33,590 bases of DNA from Verrucomicrobiota bacterium (GTDB taxonomy: Bacteria; Verrucomicrobiota; Verrucomicrobiia; Limisphaerales; UBA1096), in assembly GCA_030749225.1 (NCBI GenBank), contig JASMKO010000076.1, forward strand, positions 1-33,590, in the 5' to 3' direction. The notes under the pieces are model-generated. The model was not told the DNA's origin, ran no database searches, and was given only the letters and a program-made list of their open reading frames with translations. The translations under genes and the position numbers were made by a program. Positions 15,496 through 22,609 of this stretch are shown piece by piece (within the stretch, counting starts at the first letter, position 1; every line of letters starts with the position of its first letter).

Positions 15496-16688
15496 GTGTC
15501 GATTACATGGTCATTGGTGGCGGCATCGTCGGCCTGGCGACGGCTTGGCGGTTACAAACGATGCAGCCTGGGAGTAGAGTTTGCCTGCTCGAAAAGGAGC
15601 CGGAAGTCGGCCGCCATCAGAGCGGCCACAATAGCGGTGTTCTACATTGCGGCCTCTACTACAAGCCCGGATCCACCAAGGCGATTCTCGCCGTGCGCGG
15701 CATTCGGCAGATGGTTGAGTTTTGCCGGGAGGCTAACATCTCGCACGAGGTCTGCGGAAAATTGGTCGTGGCCTGCGACGATGCCGAGTTGGATCGACTG
15801 CGCAAACTTGAGGAGCGCGGCCGTCAGAACGGGCTGGAAGGCATCGAGTTTCTCGGGCGTGAGGCGATGCTTGAGCGCGAGCCGAACGTCGGCGGCATTG
15901 CGGCACTGCGCGTGCCGCAGGAGGGCATTGTCGATTACCTGGCGGTCTGCCGTGAATTGTGCAGCCGGGTTGAGGCCAATGGCGGTGACGTGCAGACCGG
16001 CGCGCGTGTTACGCGACTCGAGCAGCGCAGCGGCGGGTGGGTAGCTACGACGACAAAGGGTGACTTTACCGGCCGGTTTCTCGTGAACTGCGCTGGGCTG
16101 CATTGCGACCGCGTGGCCGGTTTGGCCGGTGAAAAACGCGAGACGCGCATTGTGCCGTTCCGGGGCGAGTACTACAAACTGACCGAGTCCAACGAGGGGC
16201 TGGTGCGTCACTTGATTTATCCCGTGCCGGATCCGCAGTTTCCATTTTTGGGTGTGCACTTCACGCGGCTGATCCACGGCGGCACCGAGGCCGGGCCGAA
16301 CGCTGTGCTCGCCTTCTCGCGTGAAGGCTACCGCAAGACTCACGTCAACTTGCATGACCTTTTCGATGCCGTGAGCTATCCCGGCCTGTGGCGGTTTGTC
16401 GCCAAATATCCGAGGATGACCGCGTTGGAGTTGTGGCAGTCATTCAGCAAACGGCGCTTCTGCAAGGCGTTGCAAAAGCTTGTGCCGGACATCCGAGTGA
16501 CTGACATCGAACCAGGTGGTGCGGGCGTGCGCGCGCAGGCCATGGAACGCAAGGGTGATTTGATTCAGGATTTCTGCCTGATTCAGCGGCCGGCGGCGAT
16601 GCACGTGTTGAATGCTCCCAGCCCGGCGGCCACTGCATCGCTGGCGATCGGCGAGGAGATCGTCCGCAAGATTTTGGCGGAAAAGTAG
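15492..16688 (+). CDS. lhgO: L-2-hydroxyglutarate oxidase (LhgO-like FAD oxidoreductase)
   Basis: A 398-residue FAD-dependent oxidoreductase of the DAO fold that matches LhgO (formerly YgaF), which oxidises L-2-hydroxyglutarate to 2-oxoglutarate and passes electrons to the membrane quinone pool. N-terminal Rossmann motif: VIGGGIVGLATAW (7-19), followed by EKEPEVGRHQSGHNSGVLHCGLYYKPGS, highly characteristic of the family. Later elements: VNCAGLHCDRVAGL, IVPFRGEYYKL, HLIYPVPDPQFPFLGVHFTR, GPNAVLAFSREGY, IEPGGAGVRAQAM and LNAPSPAATASLAIGEEI. It is translationally coupled to the SDR by a 4-base overlap and converges with the CotH gene 20 bases away. Other 2-hydroxy acids remain possible substrates. 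Confidence 0.9.
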   Translation: MSVDYMVIGGGIVGLATAWRLQTMQPGSRVCLLEKEPEVGRHQSGHNSGVLHCGLYYKPGSTKAILAVRGIRQMVEFCREANISHEVCGKLVVACDDAELDRLRKLEERGRQNGLEGIEFLGREAMLEREPNVGGIAALRVPQEGIVDYLAVCRELCSRVEANGGDVQTGARVTRLEQRSGGWVATTTKGDFTGRFLVNCAGLHCDRVAGLAGEKRETRIVPFRGEYYKLTESNEGLVRHLIYPVPDPQFPFLGVHFTRLIHGGTEAGPNAVLAFSREGYRKTHVNLHDLFDAVSYPGLWRFVAKYPRMTALELWQSFSKRRFCKALQKLVPDIRVTDIEPGGAGVRAQAMERKGDLIQDFCLIQRPAAMHVLNAPSPAATASLAIGEEIVRKILAEK

Positions 16689-16692
16689 GTTC

Positions 16693-16703
16693 GTTTGGCC
16701 AAG
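16693..16703. repeat. Diverged palindrome between convergent genes
   Basis: GTTTGGCCAAGTG, a degenerate copy of the dispersed palindrome, fills most of the 20-base gap between the lhgO and CotH-gene stops. With only short stems and no T-run it is unlikely to be a standard terminator. Confidence 0.5.
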
Positions 16704-16708
16704 TGTCG

Positions 16709-18400
16709 TTAGCGGCCCATTCCGATCAACTTCATCACGTCCCCCTCGAACGCGCCCTCGACCATGTCACCCTCCTTCATTCCCGCCGCGGTGAGCCGGG
16801 TTTTGCCGCTGATGAACTGCATTCCAAGCGGGCCGAACGAAAAGCTGCGGCCCTCTTTCAACACGCCGCCGGTTTGGATGTCCTCCCCGGCGCGAAATGT
16901 ATTCTCTTCCATTCCGAGGTCGAACGAAACCTCCCTGTCGTTGTCGGCACGTCTCGCCACGATGCGAACCGAAGGCTTGCTGCTCCGGCCGAAGCCCCCG
17001 GTCCAGGATGCGTGCACACCGGCGTCTTTCAGCGCGATCTCTCTGCCGTCCAGGGACAGGCTGAGTTTGAGGCTGCCAATGCCGGTGCGTTCGCGCGGGG
17101 AGTCCTCCATCCATGTGCCGGAGAACGTAGCCTTGATTTTGCCGATGGCGGCAATGACGGGCGGCGCCTTGGGTTCCTTGCGCCACGACGGCATGGCATC
17201 CTGCGTTTCCTTCATCAAATCCCGGCGTCGTTCCTCGATGAACTCCCGAGTACCGTCCAGCGAACGGCTGAAGCGGTACTGTTCCCGGTTGAGGTGTGGC
17301 CTGATCAGCGCCTCGATCCGATCGCACTCGGCGAGCAGTTTTTTTTCGTTCCAATGTTCACCAAGCAGCCCGTGCAGTGTCTTGCGATAGCGCTCCCGGC
17401 CCTCGGGCAACTGGTAAAGCCTATGGGCTACCCGGCCCTTGGTCTTGACCGAGATCGGCGCGCGAAAGTCAAAGTTTAGCATGCTGCGCTTGCGGAACAG
17501 CGCGTCGGCGCCCCACGGCATAAAGTGAAACCGGTCTGTCTTTGGATTGAGATAGATGAAGTAATTGTTTGCGTTGCCGGAGTAGCCGTCCCAAAAACCG
17601 AGCAATCCCTCGATGGCCCAGAACCGGTAAAAGGCATCAAGGTCGACAAGCTTGCCGATGGCTTCTTCACTCACTTCCCTGCTTTCGAGTAGTCGGATCA
17701 GTTGTCTGATTTTTTCGCGGCCCGGCTTATCATCGCCACGCTTATGCTCGAGGCTACCCTCCCAGCCCTCATAAAAATCCACCACCGTTCCCTCGTAGAG
17801 CGTGCCGTTTTCATGGCTGAACGCCCGCGCCAGCAGCGGCTTGCGCATCGACTCCACATGCGAGTAAATCCCAAGGTTTTTGCCGTTGACCGTTATTTTG
17901 GCAAAGGCGCAGCGCGATGCCGGAGATCCTGCGGCGTTGAACATTGCATACCCCATGTACTGGCTCACGATGGAGCCGTCCTGCTTGTTGTTGTTCATCG
18001 TCAGGTTGGTCAGTCCACCGATATTCCGTTCCTTGTCGGTGCGGTTCAGCTTGATCTTGAGGGACGGTCGGCTGGTGCTTTGTGAGCCGATAAATCCCTT
18101 TTTACGCAACCCAACCTTTTCAAATTTCACGCCATCGATTGTCACGTCGGCATTCACGTATTCGTACGGGCCGTCGATCGCTTTCGCCTTTCGCTTCTCG
18201 TGCAATGCCGAGACGAAGTTGCGCGACTGGCGTCGAATCCGGTCCCAGTCCTTTTCGGCAAGGGTGATTTGCACGTCTAGCACGCGATCGGTTGGGAACA
18301 ATTCATCGAGCGTTAGCTGTTTTTCCGCGGCGGAAACTGTGGTGCAAAATATGAGTGCGGTCAGGCCAGCGGTTGTAGTCTTGAAGTCGATCCGGTTCAT
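16709..18400 (-). CDS. CotH kinase family exported protein
   Basis: A 563-residue protein with a signal peptide (MNRIDFKTTTAGLTALIFCTTVSA) and a CotH kinase-like domain, about residues 35-390. Landmarks: VLDVQITLAEKDWDRIRRQ, YVNADVTIDGVKFEKVGLRKKG, SLKIKLNR, LTNLTMNNNKQDGSIVSQYMGYAMFNAAGSPASRCAFAKITVNGKNLGIYSHVE (family signature), FYRFWAIEGLLGFWDGYSGNANNYFIYLNP and FHFMPWGADALF. CotH proteins are atypical kinases; spore-coat CotH phosphorylates proteins, and the target of exported bacterial versions is largely unknown. The C-terminal 150 residues look like a beta-rich domain with DGREIALKDAGVHASWTGGFG. It is upstream-adjacent to trpF on the same strand but probably separate, since 84 bases intervene. 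Confidence 0.87.
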   Translation of the reverse strand: MNRIDFKTTTAGLTALIFCTTVSAAEKQLTLDELFPTDRVLDVQITLAEKDWDRIRRQSRNFVSALHEKRKAKAIDGPYEYVNADVTIDGVKFEKVGLRKKGFIGSQSTSRPSLKIKLNRTDKERNIGGLTNLTMNNNKQDGSIVSQYMGYAMFNAAGSPASRCAFAKITVNGKNLGIYSHVESMRKPLLARAFSHENGTLYEGTVVDFYEGWEGSLEHKRGDDKPGREKIRQLIRLLESREVSEEAIGKLVDLDAFYRFWAIEGLLGFWDGYSGNANNYFIYLNPKTDRFHFMPWGADALFRKRSMLNFDFRAPISVKTKGRVAHRLYQLPEGRERYRKTLHGLLGEHWNEKKLLAECDRIEALIRPHLNREQYRFSRSLDGTREFIEERRRDLMKETQDAMPSWRKEPKAPPVIAAIGKIKATFSGTWMEDSPRERTGIGSLKLSLSLDGREIALKDAGVHASWTGGFGRSSKPSVRIVARRADNDREVSFDLGMEENTFRAGEDIQTGGVLKEGRSFSFGPLGMQFISGKTRLTAAGMKEGDMVEGAFEGDVMKLIGMGR

Positions 18401-18484
18401 GGTCAGTGATGGAGTGTCTTGGGGGACAAGCCGATATTCACTACGCGCCGAGAGACAGCGAAGTTACTGAATCACTGTAAAAAC

Positions 18485-19132
18485 TCAACATCCGGCCCAG
18501 AGTCCATCGGCGTTGGCGTTGCCCTTGGCGCTGACTACGAAGGTAGCAACCTTGGTGGCATCCTTACAGCCCGGAGCTGCTTCGACGCCGCTCGAGACAT
18601 CGAGCCCGAACGGCGCAACCTGGCTAACTGCCTCGGCGGCGTTGTCGGTTGTCAGCCCGCCCGCGAGCAGGATCGGGCGGCCGAACCGCTTGGCTTCCAC
18701 GGCCAAATCCCAATTGAACCGCTCTCCGGTGCCACCCGGCATGCCCTGCACATGACTGTCCAGCAGCCAGGCGTCCGTGTCGTAGTCCGGCAGTTGGCTA
18801 AGCGAGTCACTGTCCTTCACGCGGAATGCCTTGATCGTCTGCAGCTCGAACCTCGCACAAAAATTCGGCGGCTCGTTGCCATGAAATTGCAGCGTGTCCA
18901 GCCCGACCGTGGCGGCGGTGGTGCGAACCATCGCCTCGTCGGCATCGACGAATACGCCGACCTTGGCCACGTGCGCCGGTAGTTCGTCGATGATCGCCGC
19001 TGCCTGCTCCGGGGTAATGCAGCGTGGGCTCGGCTCATAAAACATGAAGCCCAGCGCATCTGCGCCAGCCTCGACCGCCGCGCGCGCATCCTCCGGGGAG
19101 GTGATGCCGCAAATCTTTACCCGCACACTCAC
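18485..19132 (-). CDS. trpF: Phosphoribosylanthranilate isomerase
   Basis: A 215-residue TIM-barrel enzyme of tryptophan synthesis converting N-(5-phosphoribosyl)anthranilate to CdRP. Signature elements: VKICGITSPEDARAA with catalytic Cys8, GFMFYEPSPR, VGVFVDAD, LDTLQFHGNEPP, WLLDSHVQGMPGGTGERFNWDLA (phosphate site), LLAGGLTTDNAAEAV and FGLDVSSGVEAAPGCKD with the catalytic Asp. Length is typical. The C-terminal tail NANADGLWAGC is unusual but short. No other trp gene is in the window. It is divergent from folK across a gap carrying an exact CTTGGCCAAG. Confidence 0.95.
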   Translation of the reverse strand: MSVRVKICGITSPEDARAAVEAGADALGFMFYEPSPRCITPEQAAAIIDELPAHVAKVGVFVDADEAMVRTTAATVGLDTLQFHGNEPPNFCARFELQTIKAFRVKDSDSLSQLPDYDTDAWLLDSHVQGMPGGTGERFNWDLAVEAKRFGRPILLAGGLTTDNAAEAVSQVAPFGLDVSSGVEAAPGCKDATKVATFVVSAKGNANADGLWAGC

Positions 19133-19190
19133 GCGCAGGACGCTAGGCGGATGGGGCCAACTGTCAACGCCCGTGTCAGATTCGAGTTGC

Positions 19191-19200
19191 CTTGGCCAAG
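19191..19200. repeat. CTTGGCCAAG palindrome in the trpF/folK divergent gap
   Basis: Exact copy about 30 bases before the folK start at 19222. It creates an apparent in-frame TTG start at 19192 for folK, which is probably not used. Confidence 0.85.
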
Positions 19201-19221
19201 CAGCCGGGGCAAACCAAGCGC

Positions 19222-19752
19222 ATGAGTGCGGGGTCTCAAATGGCGTACGTGGCGCTGGGAGTCAACCTCGGCGATACCGCCGGGACGCTGCGCCTGGCGG
19301 CCACCGAGATTGCCGATTGGTCGCCCGCCCGGATGCTTGGCTCGTCGCTTTGGCGGACCGAGCCGGTCGATTGCCCGCCCGGCTCGCCGCCGTTCCTCAA
19401 CGCTGCGCTGGGCCTGTGGCCGACATCCGGCACCACGCCGGAGTCGCTGCTGGACGATCTCCTGGCGCTCGAGGCACGGCTGGGCCGCACCCGCTCCGGC
19501 TTGGTCAACGCGCCCCGCGTAATCGACCTTGACCTAATCGCGTTCGGGGACGAGACACGCAACACTTCAGAGCTGACCTTGCCGCATCCGCGCGCCCACG
19601 AACGCGCCTTCGTCCTGGCCCCGCTCGCCGAGATCGCTCCAGGTTTGGTGCTGCCCGGTCAACAAAAAACTGTCGCTGAACTACTGGCGACGCTTGGTCA
19701 ACAAGGAGAAGTTTTGAAAACTGAATTGTTAATGAACGCGAATGAACAGTAA
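19222..19752 (+). CDS. folK: 2-amino-4-hydroxy-6-hydroxymethyldihydropteridine pyrophosphokinase
   Basis: A 176-residue HPPK of folate synthesis, moving pyrophosphate from ATP to 6-hydroxymethyl-7,8-dihydropterin. Landmarks: AYVALGVNLGDTAGTL, SSLWRTEPVDCPPGSPPFLNAALGL, ALEARLGRTRSGLVNAPRVIDLDLIAFGD (Mg-binding Asp pair in DLDL) and LPHPRAHERAFVLAPLAEIAP. The ATG at 19222 is used. The ATG at 19240, directly at the conserved MAYVALG and preceded by GCGGGG, is an equally good or better start. The C-terminal extension after LLATLGQQG is short. A diverged palindrome (CTTGGTCAAC) encodes TLGQQ. It is divergent from trpF. Confidence 0.92.
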   Translation: MSAGSQMAYVALGVNLGDTAGTLRLAATEIADWSPARMLGSSLWRTEPVDCPPGSPPFLNAALGLWPTSGTTPESLLDDLLALEARLGRTRSGLVNAPRVIDLDLIAFGDETRNTSELTLPHPRAHERAFVLAPLAEIAPGLVLPGQQKTVAELLATLGQQGEVLKTELLMNANEQ

Positions 19753-19800
19753 TTCATTTCGATGAATTAGCGGAAATTAGCGGTTGGAAAAGTTTGCCCT

Positions 19801-20577
19801 CTATCTTGTCACCGGCGTAGCGGCAGTTTTTTTGAACACGATGATGTGTTGGCGGGGGAGGGAGGAAATCGTCTCCACCCACTCGAGCGGGTGCGGCGTT
19901 GCCTCCTTTAATACCTGCAGTTGCGACATTTTATGCAGTAGCTTGATCGGCACGTTGGGGTCCTCCATTCGGTACTCGACGAATGCAATCCGACCGCCCG
20001 GCTTCAGTGCGTGACAGATGTTCTGTAGCATCTCGTGTGGGTGTGAAAACTCGTGGTACACATCGACCATCAACGCGAGGTCGATGCTGTTCACGGGCAG
20101 GTTCGGGTTTTTGATCGTGCCGAGCACGCCCTTCACGTTTTTGATGCCGAGTTGGCCAAGGTTTTTTTCCAGCAGCTCGAGCATCTCCGGTTGGATGTCC
20201 ACCCCGTGCACCGTGCCTTTCGGCCCGATGACGCGTGCGATGCGCCGAGCGAAATATCCCGTGCCCACGCCGATATCCGCCACGTTGTCGCCCTGCTTCA
20301 GCTTGAGGGAGCGGATGAGGGTTTGCGGTTTCTCCTCGACCTCGCGTGACGGTCGCTCAAGCCAGCCGGCGCCGAGGTGTCCCATCACGTGGGCGATCTC
20401 GCGGCCCATGTAGAATTTGCCGATGCCGTCGCGGCTATGCTGGCTACGGTATGTATAGCGCGGGTTCTCGGCATCGGTACGGATTCCGTCTTTGGCTTTG
20501 GCCGGCGCTTGGCCAAGCGCCGGCCAAAGCGCGACGAAAATGGCGGCGAGTCCGAGGCAAAACAGCGGGCGTTTCAT
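19801..20577 (-). CDS. Exported class I SAM-dependent methyltransferase
   Basis: A 258-residue protein with an N-terminal signal peptide (MKRPLFCLGLAAIFVALWPALGQA) and a Methyltransferase_11/25-like Rossmann domain. SAM motif I is VADIGVGTGYFARRIA (99-114), followed by VHGVDIQPEMLELLEKNL, NPNLPVNSIDLALMVDVYHEFSHPHEML and LKPGGRIAFVEYR. The region YRSQHSRDGIGKFYMGREIAHVMGHLGAGWLERPSRE before it recurs, to my knowledge, in a family of periplasmic or lipoprotein methyltransferases of Planctomycetes and Verrucomicrobia. The start is set at the ATG at 20577; the open frame runs further up, through the divergent gap, without family-like sequence. A perfect 36-bp palindrome encodes residues 17-28, the end of the signal peptide. 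Periplasmic SAM supply is a puzzle, so export should be verified. Confidence 0.85.
   Translation of the reverse strand: MKRPLFCLGLAAIFVALWPALGQAPAKAKDGIRTDAENPRYTYRSQHSRDGIGKFYMGREIAHVMGHLGAGWLERPSREVEEKPQTLIRSLKLKQGDNVADIGVGTGYFARRIARVIGPKGTVHGVDIQPEMLELLEKNLGQLGIKNVKGVLGTIKNPNLPVNSIDLALMVDVYHEFSHPHEMLQNICHALKPGGRIAFVEYRMEDPNVPIKLLHKMSQLQVLKEATPHPLEWVETISSLPRQHIIVFKKTAATPVTR
20495..20530. repeat. 36-bp perfect palindrome containing CGCTTGGCCAAGCG
   Basis: The left half is GCTTTGGCCGGCGCTTGG and the right half is its exact reverse complement with no spacer. The centre is the full 14-bp dispersed palindrome. It lies in the coding region for the methyltransferase signal-peptide end, read as LWPALGQAPAKA, and could form an 18-bp stem in DNA or RNA. 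Confidence 0.97.
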
Positions 20578-20664
20578 GCGCGGCAACCTACCCGCCGCCA
20601 GCCCCGAAGACAAGTTGCCCTGCACTTGGCCCGGCGCGGACGGCTTGGTACGTTTCGTGGCGTT

Positions 20665-21054
20665 ATGGCATTGGCAAAAAAACTGTTGCACACCCGCTAC
20701 CGCGTAAACGACATCGAGCAGACCGTCGAGTTTTACAAAAACGTCCTCGGGCTCGAGGAAGTGCGGCGGCACAAGTCACCACGCGGCTCCGAGTTGGCCT
20801 TCCTCAAGGCGGTGGAGAGCGAGGAGACGGTCGAGATTTGTTATTTTCCCGACAGCGGCCCGGTGGAGGTGCAGGAGGATCTCACGCATCTGGCGTTCGA
20901 GGTGGACAGTCTTGATGCATTCGGCCAACACTTAGCCAAACTAGGCCTTGAATACTCCGACGGCCCGACGATGAAGGAGACCGGCGGCGGATTCGCCTTC
21001 ATTGACGCCCCCGAGGGCTACGAAATCGAGCTGATCGAAATCGCTAAGTCATAG
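20665..21054 (+). CDS. gloA: Glyoxalase I (lactoylglutathione lyase), VOC family
   Basis: A 129-residue VOC-fold enzyme that isomerises the hemithioacetal of methylglyoxal and glutathione (or another thiol) to the lactoyl thioester. Metal ligands sit where the E. coli-type enzyme has them: His9 (LLHTRYRV), Glu57 (VEICYF), His75 (LTHLAFEV) and Glu122 (GYEIELIE). The paired motif DIEQTVEFYKNVLGLEEVRR is typical. The start is the ATG at 20665; the frame is open upstream but covers the methyltransferase promoter and N-terminus on the other strand. The thiol partner in this lineage is not known from the sequence. It is divergent from the methyltransferase and ends 70 bases before the Rrf2 gene. 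Confidence 0.92.
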   Translation: MALAKKLLHTRYRVNDIEQTVEFYKNVLGLEEVRRHKSPRGSELAFLKAVESEETVEICYFPDSGPVEVQEDLTHLAFEVDSLDAFGQHLAKLGLEYSDGPTMKETGGGFAFIDAPEGYEIELIEIAKS

Positions 21055-21083
21055 CTTTTTTAGGAGTTTTATATTTCCAAACA

Positions 21084-21108
21084 ATACTTGACTCAAACAG
21101 TCGGGATT
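21084..21108 (+). promoter_or_regulatory. IscR type-1-like operator upstream of the Rrf2 gene
   Basis: A 25-bp imperfect palindrome with left arm ATACTTGACT and right arm AGTCGGGATT, separated by CAAAC. It fits the published E. coli IscR type-1 pattern (ATASYYGACT...AGTCRRSTAT) at all but about three positions. It ends 16 bases before the rrf2 ATG and contains a TTGACT that could be a -35 box (21088-21093). Autoregulation by the adjacent Rrf2 protein is the natural inference. Confidence 0.65.
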
Positions 21109-21124
21109 CTAGTTTCCCCTCGTC

Positions 21125-21586
21125 ATGAAACTGTCCCAACGAGGAGAGTATGCTTTGCGTGCATTGTTGGTCATGGGGATGAATCACGGCCCAGGTGTGA
21201 TTCGAATTAAGGATATTGCGCAGCAGCAGAATATTCCACGCCGGTTCTTGGAGCAGATTCTCAACGATTTGAAGTCGGCTGGTTTTGTACAAAGCAAGCG
21301 TGGTGTGGCCGGTGGTTACAGGCTGCAGCGGGGGCCGGACGAGATTTCGTTGGCTGATATTATTCGGCATTTGGAGGGGCCGTTGGCTCCTGTGGGGTGC
21401 GTGAGTGTGAATTATTATCAGCGCTGTTCCTGTCCCGACGAGGGTAAGTGCGCGATCCGCAGCGTGATGCAGGAGGTCCGCGACGCAATCGTAGGCGTGT
21501 TGGAAGGGGTGAGCGTGGCTCATTTGTGCAACCGCGTGCGCGATCTACAGGGGCCGCTGGAGAATCCATTGGACTATGTGATTTGA
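21125..21586 (+). CDS. Rrf2 family transcriptional regulator, IscR-like
   Basis: A 153-residue winged-helix regulator. MKLSQRGEYALRALLVM is the Rrf2 N-terminal signature. IPRRFLEQILNDLKSAGFVQSKRGVAGGYRL covers the recognition helix and wing. Glu43 in FLEQ matches the position that tunes DNA-site choice in IscR. A cysteine cluster lies at residues 92, 101, 103 and 109 (GCVSVN...CSCPDEGKC), close to the 92/98/104 Fe-S ligands of IscR, so an Fe-S cluster is plausible. The gene has an IscR-type operator just upstream. No isc or suf genes follow; the next gene is a pseudopilin-like protein, so a wider regulon elsewhere is likely. NsrR- or CymR-like sensing remains an alternative. Confidence 0.9.
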   Translation: MKLSQRGEYALRALLVMGMNHGPGVIRIKDIAQQQNIPRRFLEQILNDLKSAGFVQSKRGVAGGYRLQRGPDEISLADIIRHLEGPLAPVGCVSVNYYQRCSCPDEGKCAIRSVMQEVRDAIVGVLEGVSVAHLCNRVRDLQGPLENPLDYVI

Positions 21587-21605
21587 GCAGATTTTTCTAG
21601 TGATT

Positions 21606-21647
21606 TTGGCCAAGTGCGGTTGGGTGGCCGGTTGACCTGTTAACAGG
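21606..21647. promoter_or_regulatory. Rrf2/pseudopilin gap with a 12-bp palindrome
   Basis: The 83-base gap holds a degenerate dispersed palindrome (TTGGCCAAG, about 21606-21614) and a distinct perfect palindrome CCTGTTAACAGG at 21636-21647. A TTGACC and a TATAAA nearby are only 12 bases apart, too close for a standard promoter. The palindrome is a candidate operator for the next gene. Confidence 0.4.
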
Positions 21648-21669
21648 GGTATAAATCTCCTAGAGAAAG

Positions 21670-22563
21670 ATGACGAAACCGACTGGTAATTTATCTTTAC
21701 CACTTGCTCAAGATCGGGAAGTTTCTCCTCGTATCTCTAATATCCTTGTTTTGTCTAAAAACGAAATACGTGGCTTTACCCTAATTGAGTTGCTGGTGGT
21801 GATCGCCATCATAGCCATCCTGGCTGCGTTGCTGTTGCCGGCCCTGGCCAAGGCCAAGCGCAAGGCCAAGCAGATCGGGTGCGTTTCCAACCATAAACAG
21901 TACGGAATTGCCATCATTGCCAACGCCTCGGACAATGATGAGAAGATCATGCGAATGGTGCAGCAATGGGGCAACGTGCATTACCCGAACTACATACGAT
22001 TCACCAATGAAGGCCAAGCGGATCCACAGGAGTGGGCTGTGAACCAAATCCAGCCGTATTTGGAGTCATTCAACATGGCCAACGAGAACGTATACGGTGT
22101 GGCGATGTGCCCGGAGATTGATGCCACAAAAATGAACGCGTGGCTTAAGCAGGTGAATTTCAGGCAATTCAATTTCCTTGAATACCAGTACACCTACTGG
22201 GGGCGTGTGGACGTTGCACACAAGGTGAACGCCGGCCAAATCAGGGGCACTGCGCTGCAGGACCTGACCGCCAACAGCCTTGAATCCAGCCGTTTGCTCA
22301 TGAGCGATATTCTCTATTACGACGCCTCCGATCGTGCCTGGCGCTACAACCACGGCCCGGCTGGTTGGTCGTATAACGAAAATTTCCCGGGCATGCCTAG
22401 AGACAGAGGCAAGGAGCCAAACATCGACGGCATCAACATGCTCTTCGGCGACGGCCATGTGAAGTGGAAGAAGAAGTCTGAGTTTCCGCACCTGTCCAAG
22501 ATGTACCTCTGGAGCCGTTATCCGGGTGGTGCGATTGCCCACGGAGATTCATTTTACTACTGA
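21670..22563 (+). CDS. Type II secretion-like pseudopilin with H-x-DG type C-terminus
   Basis: A 297-residue protein with a prepilin cleavage/methylation motif: [29 protein letters not shown] at about residues 35-63, where processing would occur after the Gly and the helix would span the membrane. The C-terminal half has [13 protein letters not shown], the H-x-DG like element of the large DUF1559-type families of Planctomycetes and Verrucomicrobia. The segment before the Gly is about 35 residues, long for a leader peptide, with no internal ATG. The ATG at 21670 is preceded by GAGAAAG. The [11 protein letters not shown] following the helix is encoded by CTGGCCAAGGCCAAGCG, which resembles the dispersed palindrome. 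It is probably anchored in the inner membrane or in a pseudopilus; partner assembly genes are absent here. Confidence 0.9.
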   Translation: MTKPTGNLSLPLAQDREVSPRISNILVLSKNEIRGFTLIELLVVIAIIAILAALLLPALAKAKRKAKQIGCVSNHKQYGIAIIANASDNDEKIMRMVQQWGNVHYPNYIRFTNEGQADPQEWAVNQIQPYLESFNMANENVYGVAMCPEIDATKMNAWLKQVNFRQFNFLEYQYTYWGRVDVAHKVNAGQIRGTALQDLTANSLESSRLLMSDILYYDASDRAWRYNHGPAGWSYNENFPGMPRDRGKEPNIDGINMLFGDGHVKWKKKSEFPHLSKMYLWSRYPGGAIAHGDSFYY

Positions 22564-22609
22564 TCTAATTCACAAACCCATTTTTTCAAGACCAAGTAAA
22601 ACCAAAAAC

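Noticed and set aside
21612..21620. AAGTGCGGT, identical to the Haemophilus DNA uptake core
   Set aside because: Only one exact copy was noticed (and AAGTGCGGA at 25553). Both simply follow a diverged TTGGNCAAG element. The true repeated word in this window is the palindrome, and the lineage is unrelated to Haemophilus.
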